DNA of 49,632 nucleotides. It comes from an uncultured Lachnospiraceae bacterium (GTDB lineage: Bacteria > Bacillota > Clostridia > Lachnospirales > Lachnospiraceae). Positions 33,813 through 42,526 of this stretch are shown in pieces. The position numbers and the translations under genes are program-made. Location of the stretch: contig CAJUQO010000022.1 of NCBI GenBank assembly GCA_910588295.1, positions 1 to 49,632 of the forward strand. Direction: 5' to 3'. The notes beneath the pieces were generated by a model. The model searched no databases. It was not told the origin of the DNA and saw nothing but the letters and a program-made list of their open reading frames with translations. Every line of letters starts with the position of its first letter. Position 1 is the stretch's first letter.

Positions 33813-34934
33813 ATGAATACTAGAGAACGAATACACGCCATTATGAATTATGAACACTTCGACCGAATGCCCGTAGTCAGTTTCGGCTACTGGACGCAGA
33901 CTCTGCAGAAATGGAAAGCGGAGGGCCATATCAAAGAGGAGCCCGTCTATGAACGTCCCATGTTTGATTTTGAATATGACCAGATCAATCGGAACCTGGG
34001 CTTTGATTTCAACTGGCATTCCCTGGTTGGCATCACTCAGAATCTGCTGGAGCCCCCCTTCACCCGCACCGTTTTAAAGACCCTGCCCGACAAAAAGCAG
34101 GAAATTCTGGATGAGGAAGGCAATATTATTCTGGTAAAGCCGGGCACAGCCTCCATTCCCATGGAGATCGGCCACACGCTGACAGACCGGGAAAGTTTTC
34201 GGACTCACTATCTTCCCCGCCTGTCCTACGGCGCGGAGGTGCTGGACCGTGATCTCTACAGCCGCCTGAAAGAAGAAAGCCATACCCGCGAGTATCCCCT
34301 GGGGCTGTTCTGCGGTTCGCTGTTTGGCCGGATGCGCAACTGGCTGGGTCTGCAAAACTGCGTTTACCTGTGGTACGATGACCCGGATTTTTTCACAGAG
34401 ATCGTCGATACCGTGGGCAATCTGCTCTACCGCCAGACCAAAATGATTCTGGAGCTGGGCGTCCCCTTCGATTACGCCCATTTCTGGGAAGATATCTGCG
34501 GCAATGACGGCCCCCTGCTTCCGCCGGAAGCCCTGGCGGACATCGCAGGCCCCCATTATAAAAAGATCACCGGCCTGCTGCACGACTACCATATCACTAC
34601 CGTATCTTTAGACTGCGACGGTAAAATCGACGCGCTTATTCCCATCTGGCTGAAAAACGGAGTCAACACCATGTTCCCCATTGAGATCGGCTCCTGGAAC
34701 GCCAATATAGCCGACTGGCGGAAAACATACGGCAAAGAGCTGAAAGGTGTCGGGGGCGTAGATAAAAAAATATTTGCCCAGGATTATAAAGCCATCGACC
34801 GGGAAATCGAACGAATCAAGCCCTATATCGCCTTGGGCGGATATGTCCCCTGCCCCGACCATCGGATTCCGCCGGATGCCAAATGGGAGAATGTGCAGTA
34901 TTACTGTGAGAAAATGCATGGGCTGGCTGTCTGA
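33813..34934 (+). CDS. uroporphyrinogen decarboxylase-family protein
   Basis: A 373-residue protein of the UroD/MtaA superfamily. Evidence is the N-terminal NTRERIHAIMNYEHFDRMPV, YAHFWEDICGNDGPLLPP, TVSLDCDGKIDALIP and GGYVPCPDHRIPPDA. Members include haem-pathway decarboxylases and cobalamin-dependent methyltransferases; this branch recurs beside sugar transport genes and has no known reaction. Haem synthesis is unlikely because no haem genes are near. GAGGAG upstream of ATG at 33813 sets the start; the longer frame would run through the promoter. The shared operator places it in the LacI regulon. Confidence 0.82.
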   Translation: MNTRERIHAIMNYEHFDRMPVVSFGYWTQTLQKWKAEGHIKEEPVYERPMFDFEYDQINRNLGFDFNWHSLVGITQNLLEPPFTRTVLKTLPDKKQEILDEEGNIILVKPGTASIPMEIGHTLTDRESFRTHYLPRLSYGAEVLDRDLYSRLKEESHTREYPLGLFCGSLFGRMRNWLGLQNCVYLWYDDPDFFTEIVDTVGNLLYRQTKMILELGVPFDYAHFWEDICGNDGPLLPPEALADIAGPHYKKITGLLHDYHITTVSLDCDGKIDALIPIWLKNGVNTMFPIEIGSWNANIADWRKTYGKELKGVGGVDKKIFAQDYKAIDREIERIKPYIALGGYVPCPDHRIPPDAKWENVQYYCEKMHGLAV

Positions 34935-34955
34935 CCGAAACACTTTCCCTGATCA

Positions 34956-34994
34956 AAAACCGACTGGGCCCCCAAACAGGCCAGCCGGTTTTTT
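34956..34994 (+). terminator. terminator after UroD-family gene
   Basis: AAACCGACTGG-type arm pairs with CCAGCCGGTTT, with one mismatch and one bulge, followed by a six-T run. Confidence 0.75.
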
Positions 34995-34995
34995 G

Positions 34996-35295
34996 TCACA
35001 GTTACCCGTTTTCCGGCATCAGACATATCATAAGTAACCGTCCCTTCCCTGATCTGCCCATTACCGTTATCTGCCTCTTCATCAGGATTAACCGCTGCTT
35101 TATCTATCTGCGGGTCACCTTCTAATACTTTTCCGCATTTTCATTTACCCCAAAATCCCCGTATGCTTCCAGGCGGCTTTTCATGATCCATGCAAAGATA
35201 CCTTTATTCGCAAGCAGCCGTTTGCACGCCGTATCATAAGCGGCTTTATCACCGGCGGCGGTAATGTTCCTGGCAAGTATATTCTCCGCTTCCAT
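34996..35295 (-). pseudogene. broken Rpn-family nuclease/transposase-like gene
   Basis: Read on the minus strand, 35295 downward encodes a start containing AAYDTACKRLLANKG and FAWIMKSRLEAYGDFGVN, then EKY and a stop. One base out of frame it continues as EGDPQIDKAAVNPDEEA and later EGTVTYDMSD. Together these match the N-terminal region common to Rpn (PD-(D/E)XK) recombination-promoting nucleases of Lachnospiraceae. A single-base deletion after the Tyr codon (expected TATATAGAA, seen TATTAGAA) explains the frameshift, and the nuclease domain is missing. It is a remnant. Confidence 0.7.
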
Positions 35296-35470
35296 CTCTG
35301 GTATTTTATCCTCCCGTCCGCTTTTATTTTAATACAACTCCTGCTGATAATCCACATGCCGTTTCCCTACCGGAAAAACAAATTGCTTTTCTTTGCGCAT
35401 GTATGTATACTACTCTTATTCAGACAGATTACCACATGTCGGCAAACTCATCCCGAAAGGAGGCACACCC

Positions 35471-37174
35471 ATGACAGGAACTATAGCCATCGGCCATCAG
35501 GATTTTGAGAGAATACGTGAAGATAATATTTTTTATATAGACAAAACCCGCTTTATCCGGGAATGGTGGGAGCGCGGAGACAGTGTGACACTGATCACCC
35601 GTCCGCGGAGATTCGGAAAGACACTGAATATGAGTATGCTGGAGAAATTTTTCTCCGTAGATTACCGCGGCCGGTCAGATCTGTTTGAGGGACTTGCCGT
35701 ATGGGAAGATGATGTCTGCCGGCAGCTCCAGGGCACATACCCTGTCATCTCCTTAAGTTTCGCCAACGTAAAAGAAAAAAACTATGAAAATACGGTCTGC
35801 CGCATCTGCCAGATCCTCACCGAAGCCTACAGCAACTACCGATTCCTGCTGGAAAGCGACAAACTGTCCCCGGAGGATAAAGCATATTTCCGGAGCATTT
35901 CACCGGATATGCCGGAAGTAACGGCCTCCATGGCGCTCCATATGCTCTCCAAATATCTGTATCAGCATTACGGAAAGCGGGTCATCATTCTTCTGGATGA
36001 ATACGATACTCCCATGCAGGAAGCTTACGTGGACGGCTTCTGGAATGAGCTGGTCTCCTTTACCAGAAGCATGTTCAATGCCGCCTTTAAGACCAATCCC
36101 TATTTGGACCGGGCCGTCATGACAGGGATCACCCGGGTCAGCCGGGAGTCCATATTTTCTGATCTAAATAATCTGAAAGTTGTAACCACTACCTCTAAAG
36201 AATATGCGGAAAGCTTTGGTTTTACTGAGGAAGAAGTATTCGCGGCAATGGATAACCGTGGTCTGTCCGCCAAAAAAAGTCTCGTAAAAAAATGGTATGA
36301 CGGTTTTACTTTCGGTAACCATTCCGATATTTATAATCCCTGGTCCATCATCAATTTTCTGGACACAGGAGAATTCCGCCCCTACTGGGCCAATTCCAGT
36401 TCAAACAGCCTAATCGGCAAACTGATCCGGGAGGGCAGCCGGAATGTGAAGCTGACCTTTGAAAAGCTTCTGGCCGGAGAATCTATCACTGCCCCCATAG
36501 ACGAACAGATCGTATACAGCCAGCTAGACGATAACGAAGGGGCTTTGTGGAGCCTGATGCTGTCCGCCGGTTATCTGAAAGTCGTACGCTACGAAAAATT
36601 TGAGCCGGGGATATACGATCTTATCGATCCCAAATACGAGCTGGCCCTGACCAATTTTGAAGTGAGGCTGATGTTCGGCTCCCTGATCAGGGGATGGTTC
36701 CAGAGAAACGCCTCCACGTACAATACGTTCCTCCAGGCCCTCCTTCTGGACGATCTTAAAACAATGAATGTCTACATGAACGATATCACCACCGAAATGT
36801 TCAGCTACTTCGATACGGGGAAACGGCCCTCCAGAGATCAGCCGGAGCGCTTCTACCACGGCTTTGTTCTGGGCCTGATGGTGGAACTGGCAGACCGGTA
36901 TGTAATCACTTCCAACCGGGAGAGCGGTTTTGGCCGCTATGATGTGATGCTGGAGCCCAAAAACCAGGAGAACGACGCCATCATCATCGAATTCAAAGTA
37001 CAGGATAGCGAAGACGAGAAAGAATTGTCCGATACCGCAGCGGCAGCGCTGCAGCAGATCAGGGAAAAAAGATATGATACGCTGCTGACGGCAAAAGGAC
37101 TGCCCCAAAACCGCATACGCAGCTATGGTTTTGCCTTCTGCGGAAAAGAAGTGCTGATCCGAAAAGGGACGTGA
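35471..37174 (+). CDS. AAA-ATPase-like protein with C-terminal PD-(D/E)XK nuclease domain
   Basis: A 567-residue protein of the AAA-ATPase-like/PDDEXK_9 group, abundant in gut Clostridia and Bacteroidia. The N-terminal FYIDKTRFIREW and the Walker A variant TRPRRFGKTLNMSM, Walker B VIILLDEYDTP and the sensor-like GITRVSRESIFSDLNN are typical. The C-terminus has the nuclease-like GRYDVMLEP and AIIIEFKVQ. Role is unproven; these families are suspected mobile or defence-related. AAAGGAGG precedes ATG at 35471. It stands alone next to a broken Rpn gene. Confidence 0.88.
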   Translation: MTGTIAIGHQDFERIREDNIFYIDKTRFIREWWERGDSVTLITRPRRFGKTLNMSMLEKFFSVDYRGRSDLFEGLAVWEDDVCRQLQGTYPVISLSFANVKEKNYENTVCRICQILTEAYSNYRFLLESDKLSPEDKAYFRSISPDMPEVTASMALHMLSKYLYQHYGKRVIILLDEYDTPMQEAYVDGFWNELVSFTRSMFNAAFKTNPYLDRAVMTGITRVSRESIFSDLNNLKVVTTTSKEYAESFGFTEEEVFAAMDNRGLSAKKSLVKKWYDGFTFGNHSDIYNPWSIINFLDTGEFRPYWANSSSNSLIGKLIREGSRNVKLTFEKLLAGESITAPIDEQIVYSQLDDNEGALWSLMLSAGYLKVVRYEKFEPGIYDLIDPKYELALTNFEVRLMFGSLIRGWFQRNASTYNTFLQALLLDDLKTMNVYMNDITTEMFSYFDTGKRPSRDQPERFYHGFVLGLMVELADRYVITSNRESGFGRYDVMLEPKNQENDAIIIEFKVQDSEDEKELSDTAAAALQQIREKRYDTLLTAKGLPQNRIRSYGFAFCGKEVLIRKGT

Positions 37175-37220
37175 AAATTTTATCTCCACGCAGACGGATG
37201 GTTCGGCAATTTCCGGCCAG

Positions 37221-37257
37221 AAAAACGGCCGGCCCCAAAACAGGCCGACCGTTTTTT
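37221..37257. terminator. bidirectional terminator
   Basis: AAACGGCCGGCC pairs with GGCCGACCGTTT, with a T-run on the plus strand and an A-run on the other side. It lies between the convergent AAA/PD-(D/E)XK gene and the secreted-protein gene and can serve both. Confidence 0.75.
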
Positions 37258-37312
37258 CGGTAACTGCCCCGTAACACAGTTACGCGCTTTTCCAATGTGT
37301 CTGCGGGGCGGG

Positions 37313-38167
37313 TCATCCTGCATACATAACTTCTTCAAAGAGCTCCTTTCCATAAGCCGGATATTTCGTCAGCCCCTTTACCCAGCCTGACTTGCCCCCC
37401 TTCACCTTCACATGGAGGTAAATTTGAGTATGCTTGGCATTCAGGTAAATCCTGTCGATCTTCACCTTTTTCCCCTTCGTTATGGCGGCGATCTTTTTTC
37501 CGCCCACCTTGTTCAACAATGTCATGGATCGTTTGGCCGTCCAGTAAGTTTTTTTCTGAAGCTTTACTATACTCTCAGTCAGCTTCGTCTGGGTGGATTT
37601 CTGTACCAGTTTCCCGCCCTTGTACTGGTAATCCAGGGAAAAACCGATACTGGCCAGAGCGAAGGACATCACGCCATGCTTCACACGAATCGTATTTCCA
37701 GACACCGAGATCTTACTCACATTGTTGTGATAACCGATCTTTTCCATGTTGTACAGATCCAGCAGCTTTTTCAGCTTTCCGCCTGTATACTTGTAGATAG
37801 CCGCTCCGAATACATCCCCGTTATTCGACTCAGGTACGATGGCCACGAACACATTCCCGTTTTTCAGTTCCAGACGGTAAATTATAAAATCAAGGATATA
37901 TCCTGTATCCGACAAAACCTTTTTCCCGTTCAGATATACTGTATATCCCTTATACTCCTTATACGTCCCGTAATCTATGGCATCCCCCGACACCCGGAAC
38001 GTATCCTTTTTCTTATCCCCGGTCATATCGTACTGCGTATAGGTCTTGTCTACCTTCAGCTTTTTAGCCGACGCCTTCGCCTCCACCGAACGGGGTACCG
38101 CAAACAGCACCGCCAGAACCAATACCACACCCAGTATCATTTTCTTTACATACTTTCTACTGCTCAT
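37313..38167 (-). CDS. secreted protein of unknown function
   Basis: A 284-residue protein with a signal peptide (about residues 1-30, ending VEAKA). It is very rich in Lys and Tyr. DMTGDKKKD near residue 50 resembles calcium-binding FG-GAP/dockerin-type loops. The C-terminal 80 residues (KRSMTLLNK through GKSGWVKGL) look like a bacterial SH3 wall-binding domain. No enzyme motif is seen. It is transcribed alone, downstream of glgB by 149 bases. Confidence 0.7.
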   Translation of the reverse strand: MSSRKYVKKMILGVVLVLAVLFAVPRSVEAKASAKKLKVDKTYTQYDMTGDKKKDTFRVSGDAIDYGTYKEYKGYTVYLNGKKVLSDTGYILDFIIYRLELKNGNVFVAIVPESNNGDVFGAAIYKYTGGKLKKLLDLYNMEKIGYHNNVSKISVSGNTIRVKHGVMSFALASIGFSLDYQYKGGKLVQKSTQTKLTESIVKLQKKTYWTAKRSMTLLNKVGGKKIAAITKGKKVKIDRIYLNAKHTQIYLHVKVKGGKSGWVKGLTKYPAYGKELFEEVMYAG

Positions 38168-38316
38168 TCTTTCAATCTCCTTCCAAACTCATAAATGTTT
38201 GATCTTTGTCTGGCTGGGAATAGACTTCCTGTTTCCGGCATCCCGGCCCCTGCCGGAGTCTCCGTCTGCATTTCCGAACGCCGTTTTTCGAAAATCCGCC
38301 CGCCGTAAACGCTCCT

Positions 38317-40230
38317 TCAGAATATAAACACCGCCACGCCGTAGGCCGGCAGCCGGTAAGCGAAGGAGCAGGGCTGGCCGTCGCACTCGGATTTAACCGC
38401 CGTATACATCTCCTCCCGCGGCGAATCTCCGCCGTACTTCGGGTCTTTGCTGTTCAGTACCAGTTTGTATTTCTTTTTCTTCGGCACGCCTACGCGGTAA
38501 TCCGCCCGCTCCACCGGCGTGAAATTGATCACAAACAGCACGTTGTTGCGCTTGGTGGGCGACCAGCGGATAAAGCTGTAGATACTCCTGAAGCAATCGT
38601 CGCAGTTGACCCACTGGAAACACTCATAACCGGTGTCGTTCCTGCTCAGCGCCGCATATTTCAGATACATACGCTGCAGATCCCGGTAATAATCCTGCAG
38701 ATGCTTATGCTGCCCCTCGCCCAGCAGATACCAGTCCAGCTCCCGCTCCTCGCTCCATTCCTGGAGCTGGCCAAAATCCTGCCCCATAAAGAGAAGCTTC
38801 TTGCCGGGATGGCCGAACATAAACGCGTAACCGCATTTCAGATTTTCAAATTTATCGTCCAGATACCCCGGCATTTTGTTTAGCATGGAACACTTCAGAT
38901 GCACCACCTCGTCATGGGACAGTACCAGGACATAATTCTCACTGAAAGCATAGGTCATGGAAAAAGTCATCTTGTTGTGGTTGTCCTTACGGAAATAGGG
39001 ATCCAGCTTCATATAATCAAGAAAATCGTGCATCCATCCCATATTCCATTTGAGGGAAAATCCCAGGCCGTCTTCCTTCTCCACGTCATGGGTCAAAAGA
39101 GGCCAGGCCGTGGACTCCTCCGCTATGGATACCACGCCCTTATTCCGCCCGGTCAGGCAGGTATTCATATGGCGGAAGAAAGCAATGGCTTCCAGATTTT
39201 CATGGCCGCCATATTGATTGGCCACCCACTGGCCGTCCTGCTTACCGTAATCCAGATACAGCATGGAAGCCACCGCGTCCACCCGAATACCGTCCACATG
39301 GAATTCCTCCACCCAGAACAGGGCGTTGGCCAAAAGGAAATTTTTCACCTCGGGACGCCCGTAATTGAATATCTTCGTACCCCAGTCCGGGTGCTCCCCC
39401 TGGCGTGGATCCTGATGCTCATAGCAGCAGGTGCCGTCAAACTCCGCCAGGCCGTAGGCATCCTTGGGGAAATGGGCCGGCACCCAGTCCAGGATTACGC
39501 CGATGCCCTTTTTATGCAGGTGATTGACCAGATATTTAAAATCCAGGGGCGAACCGTACCGGGAGGTGGGCGCATAATACCCCGTCACCTGATAACCCCA
39601 GGAACCGTCGAAGGGATGCTCTGCAATACCCATCAGTTCCACATGGGTATACCCCATATTCTTCACATAATCCGCCAGCTCATGGGCAAACTCCTTGTAA
39701 TTGTAAAAACCGTCGGGGTTCTCCTCCGTGGCGGGATGCTTTTTCCAGGAACCGGGATGCACTTCATAAATCGACATGGGGGACGTCTGCACGTCAAACA
39801 ATTTCCTCTTCTCGATCCAGGCAGTGTCAGACCAGGTAAAACGGGAAATATCCGCCACCCGGGAAGCGTTGCCGGGGCGAAGCTCCGCCCAGTTTCCGTA
39901 AGGATCCGACTTATACAGCGTCCGACCGTCCGTGGTACGGATCATATACCGATACAGCATTCCCTCCGTCACTTTCGGGACATAGACCTCCCACACGCCG
40001 ATAGGCCCCACCTTTTCCATCGGTACGGCCGTGTCCTCCTGCCAGCCATTAAACTCGCCGAACACGGATACGCTCGCCGCATTGGGCGCCCACACGGCAA
40101 AATAGGCCCCCTTCTTTCTCCCTCTCCCGGATATCAGATGGGCGCCCAGCTTTTTATAAATATCATAGTGGGTCCCCTGTCCGAACAGATACTGATCCAA
40201 TTCGCCAAAGCGGATTTCCTCCAGTGTCAT
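38317..40230 (-). CDS. glgB: 1,4-alpha-glucan branching enzyme
   Basis: A 637-residue GH13 enzyme that forms alpha-1,6 branches in glycogen. It has an N-terminal CBM48-type region (FAVWAPNAASVSVFGEFNGW). The GH13 motifs are GVILDWVPAHFPKD, the nucleophile in GIRVDAVASM, acid/base in IAEESTAWP, and LSHDEVVHLK. Length is normal. AGGAGG upstream sets the start. It follows the TetR gene by 14 bases and seems cotranscribed with it. No other glycogen genes are in the window. Confidence 0.95.
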   Translation of the reverse strand: MTLEEIRFGELDQYLFGQGTHYDIYKKLGAHLISGRGRKKGAYFAVWAPNAASVSVFGEFNGWQEDTAVPMEKVGPIGVWEVYVPKVTEGMLYRYMIRTTDGRTLYKSDPYGNWAELRPGNASRVADISRFTWSDTAWIEKRKLFDVQTSPMSIYEVHPGSWKKHPATEENPDGFYNYKEFAHELADYVKNMGYTHVELMGIAEHPFDGSWGYQVTGYYAPTSRYGSPLDFKYLVNHLHKKGIGVILDWVPAHFPKDAYGLAEFDGTCCYEHQDPRQGEHPDWGTKIFNYGRPEVKNFLLANALFWVEEFHVDGIRVDAVASMLYLDYGKQDGQWVANQYGGHENLEAIAFFRHMNTCLTGRNKGVVSIAEESTAWPLLTHDVEKEDGLGFSLKWNMGWMHDFLDYMKLDPYFRKDNHNKMTFSMTYAFSENYVLVLSHDEVVHLKCSMLNKMPGYLDDKFENLKCGYAFMFGHPGKKLLFMGQDFGQLQEWSEERELDWYLLGEGQHKHLQDYYRDLQRMYLKYAALSRNDTGYECFQWVNCDDCFRSIYSFIRWSPTKRNNVLFVINFTPVERADYRVGVPKKKKYKLVLNSKDPKYGGDSPREEMYTAVKSECDGQPCSFAYRLPAYGVAVFIF

Positions 40231-40244
40231 TCTTTCACTCCTCC

Positions 40245-40826
40245 TTATGAATAAATTCCATACATAAACTGTTTTACAATTCCCCGAATCTGCGTTTCAT
40301 TCAGGACAATCCTCTCATGCTCCGGCGTCTGGCTGCGAAGCATTAAAAATGTCATATCCAACAGCCCCTGAAATCCCAGCGCAAACTGTTTCTGTCTGCC
40401 GTTCATATTGCCGAGTTCCAGCGCCGCCGCTTCAAACAGGCCGGTAATCTTCCTGTAATAGCGGGAAATAAGCGGCTCCACCGCCTTATGTCCTTCATTC
40501 TCCTGACCCGTGTAAAACAAAGCCAGTATAAAGCTGTAAATCTTCCGATTCTCACCGACAAACCGGAAGAAAGCTTCCGCCACCAGAAACAGTGTCTCCG
40601 GAAAGCTGCCATTGTAAACGGCCGCCTGGCTAATACACTGCTCCAGCTTTTCATACTGCTCGCCCAGCAGCGCATCCAGAAGACCGCGTTTACTGCCAAA
40701 ATAATAGTACATCGTCGGCTTCGTCAGACCCGCGGCATCCACAATCTGCTGAATACCCACCGCGTCATATCCTCTTGTGTAAAACAGATCCAACGCATTT
40801 GTGAGGATTTTTTCCCGGTTATCCAT
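40245..40826 (-). CDS. TetR-family transcriptional regulator
   Basis: A 193-residue regulator. The N-terminal helix-turn-helix (REKILTNALDLFYTRGYDAV, then IVDAAGLTKPTMYYYFGSKRG) is typical of TetR; the rest is a helical ligand domain. AAAGGAAGG upstream of ATG sets the start. Its promoter holds a palindrome, so it likely represses itself and glgB in one operon. The ligand is unknown. Confidence 0.92.
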   Translation of the reverse strand: MDNREKILTNALDLFYTRGYDAVGIQQIVDAAGLTKPTMYYYFGSKRGLLDALLGEQYEKLEQCISQAAVYNGSFPETLFLVAEAFFRFVGENRKIYSFILALFYTGQENEGHKAVEPLISRYYRKITGLFEAAALELGNMNGRQKQFALGFQGLLDMTFLMLRSQTPEHERIVLNETQIRGIVKQFMYGIYS

Positions 40827-40872
40827 GCTGTCCTTCCTTTTCTCAACGTGTACCTGCGCGCCATTTTCTCCT

Positions 40873-40902
40873 ATTATACCTACCGGTATATTGGCGTGTC
40901 AA
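40873..40902 (-). promoter_or_regulatory. tetR-glgB promoter with operator
   Basis: On the minus strand TTGACA, 18 bases, TATAAT. A palindrome ATACC-N4-GGTAT (40876-40889) overlaps the -10 box and spacer, a classic position for repression by the TetR protein it drives. Confidence 0.75.
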
Positions 40903-41019
40903 TGGACACATTCCATAAATATCCACAAGATTTTTAGCTGGGCTGCCACCGCCCGGCCCTCCGCCATACTTCGCCCTGTCATAAAATTCCTGCCAAATGC
41001 CCTACACATATTCAGATAC

Positions 41020-41055
41020 AAAAAAACCTGCCATACCCGATACCGGCATGACAGG
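41020..41055 (-). terminator. terminator after the M56-like gene
   Basis: On the minus strand an 11-bp stem (CCTGTCATGCC with GGTATGGCAGG, two wobble pairs) is followed by seven T. Confidence 0.8.
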
Positions 41056-41111
41056 ATCTTCTTCTTTTCCTGAAATACTGTTCTGTAACCGCCCCGCAGT
41101 TACCATACCCC

Positions 41112-42326
41112 TTATTCTGTTTCCATACGGAACATTGCCGTACACTCGATCTTCTCATCACCGTCATTCTGGAGAAAAAAATGAAAATACCCGGTCTGGC
41201 GCAGCTTAAAGAAAGTACACAGCCCGCCCGCATCTCCCATGGCGTACTGTCTCGTACCGTCCTCGTACTGAATCCCGCACTTAAAGGGGATCCCGTCCGT
41301 TCCCATAGCCAGTACCGATACCTCCTGCCCGGCTTTCCCATAGATTACCGGCGACAGATTGCGCGTCTGGGGATACACATGCCAGTATGCCTCATATGAA
41401 CCGTCCTGTTCGTCAACCTCCACCGTGTCGTCTTTTGTCACAATGCCGGTTTCCTCCTCCGTCGCCACATACTCCTCCGGGGAGGCAGACTCCTCGCCCT
41501 CCATCTCCACCACATCAGAAGTGCGTGTGTCCAGCCATGTGTAAACCTCCAGAAACCGCAGCGCGCAGAAACCGGCAAAAGCGATCTGCAGAGCCAGCAC
41601 CGGCACAATACAGATTCTGCCAAATACCCCGCCGCACGTTTCTTCCTCTGCTTTTTCCCCGGCATCCGCCGCCATGCGCCGGCATAAAATCCCCACCAGC
41701 GGGTTATACCAGTGTATAAGACATGCATACCGCTCCACGGCCGCCAGGCAGCGCCCTCCCCATCGGTAGTCTTTTAACAGCCTCTGCATCTCCTCCTGGG
41801 TCATCTCCCCTGTCGGCAGATACATCCGCCGCACAAATATCCCCCGCAAAAAGGGTTCCGTCACCCCCTCGCCCTCATAGGAAAGGATCTCCCCGGCGAT
41901 CCCGCTGCGCCAGCAGGCACGCCGGAAGAGCTCCGCCCGCTCCCCTGTACAGGGAACACAGGTTCCGCACAGGCGCGCCTGCCGGTAAGCCCCCGACAGC
42001 CCCCTAACTACGGCCCACAGAAAGCCGATCAGCCAGGCCGCTGCCAACGCCAGCAAAACATTCTCGATAGTTCGTGTAACCCTGCCAAAAAATAGGTAAA
42101 ACTCCGTGGCCGTCAGAGTGTATATTTCCCAGCCCACGTGAACCACAGGCAGCACATACAGCCATTCCGCCATCCACCCCGCCGCGCGAAACACATCTTT
42201 TGATCCTCTCCCGCGCAGAAGCCTGCGAACCGCCGCCCATACGATCCATGCTGCCGTGCCGCATAACAGCGTCGTCACCAGATACATCATCCAGGTTGTC
42301 ACACATTGTCTGATGAAAAACAACAC
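41112..42326 (-). CDS. M56/BlaR1-like membrane protein lacking the zinc motif
   Basis: A 404-residue membrane protein with the layout of M56 (BlaR1/MecR1) peptidases: several N-terminal membrane segments, a cytoplasmic domain, a further membrane segment near residue 240, and an outside C-terminal domain. PFLRGIFVRRMYLPTGEM and CLIHWYNPLVGILCRRMAADAGEKAEEE align with the family blocks. Where HExxH should stand the sequence reads LKDYRWGGRC, so the zinc-binding histidines are gone and it is probably not a peptidase. No BlaI-type repressor is adjacent. It begins with GTG, seven bases after GGGGAG. Confidence 0.7.
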   Translation of the reverse strand: MLFFIRQCVTTWMMYLVTTLLCGTAAWIVWAAVRRLLRGRGSKDVFRAAGWMAEWLYVLPVVHVGWEIYTLTATEFYLFFGRVTRTIENVLLALAAAWLIGFLWAVVRGLSGAYRQARLCGTCVPCTGERAELFRRACWRSGIAGEILSYEGEGVTEPFLRGIFVRRMYLPTGEMTQEEMQRLLKDYRWGGRCLAAVERYACLIHWYNPLVGILCRRMAADAGEKAEEETCGGVFGRICIVPVLALQIAFAGFCALRFLEVYTWLDTRTSDVVEMEGEESASPEEYVATEEETGIVTKDDTVEVDEQDGSYEAYWHVYPQTRNLSPVIYGKAGQEVSVLAMGTDGIPFKCGIQYEDGTRQYAMGDAGGLCTFFKLRQTGYFHFFLQNDGDEKIECTAMFRMETE

Positions 42327-42526
42327 TTTTTTACTCCCCTATATTATACAGTATTGTCCCTTTACGTTTCTGAAGCGTCCCACCCTCCGGTACAATACCA
42401 TACCGTCTGCACGATACGCCAAAGACTTTTTGAAATATTATCATAGCACATTATACAAAAAATGCATAATCTTTTCGTAAAATACCATGCTATATTAATT
42501 AAGCTTGTACTCATTAATTAATATTA

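Noticed and set aside
38899..40254. Plus-strand ORF of 451 codons opposite glgB
   Set aside because: It is a shadow of a GC-rich gene. glgB on the other strand has all catalytic motifs, and the shadow has low-complexity His/Ile-rich protein and no ribosome binding site.
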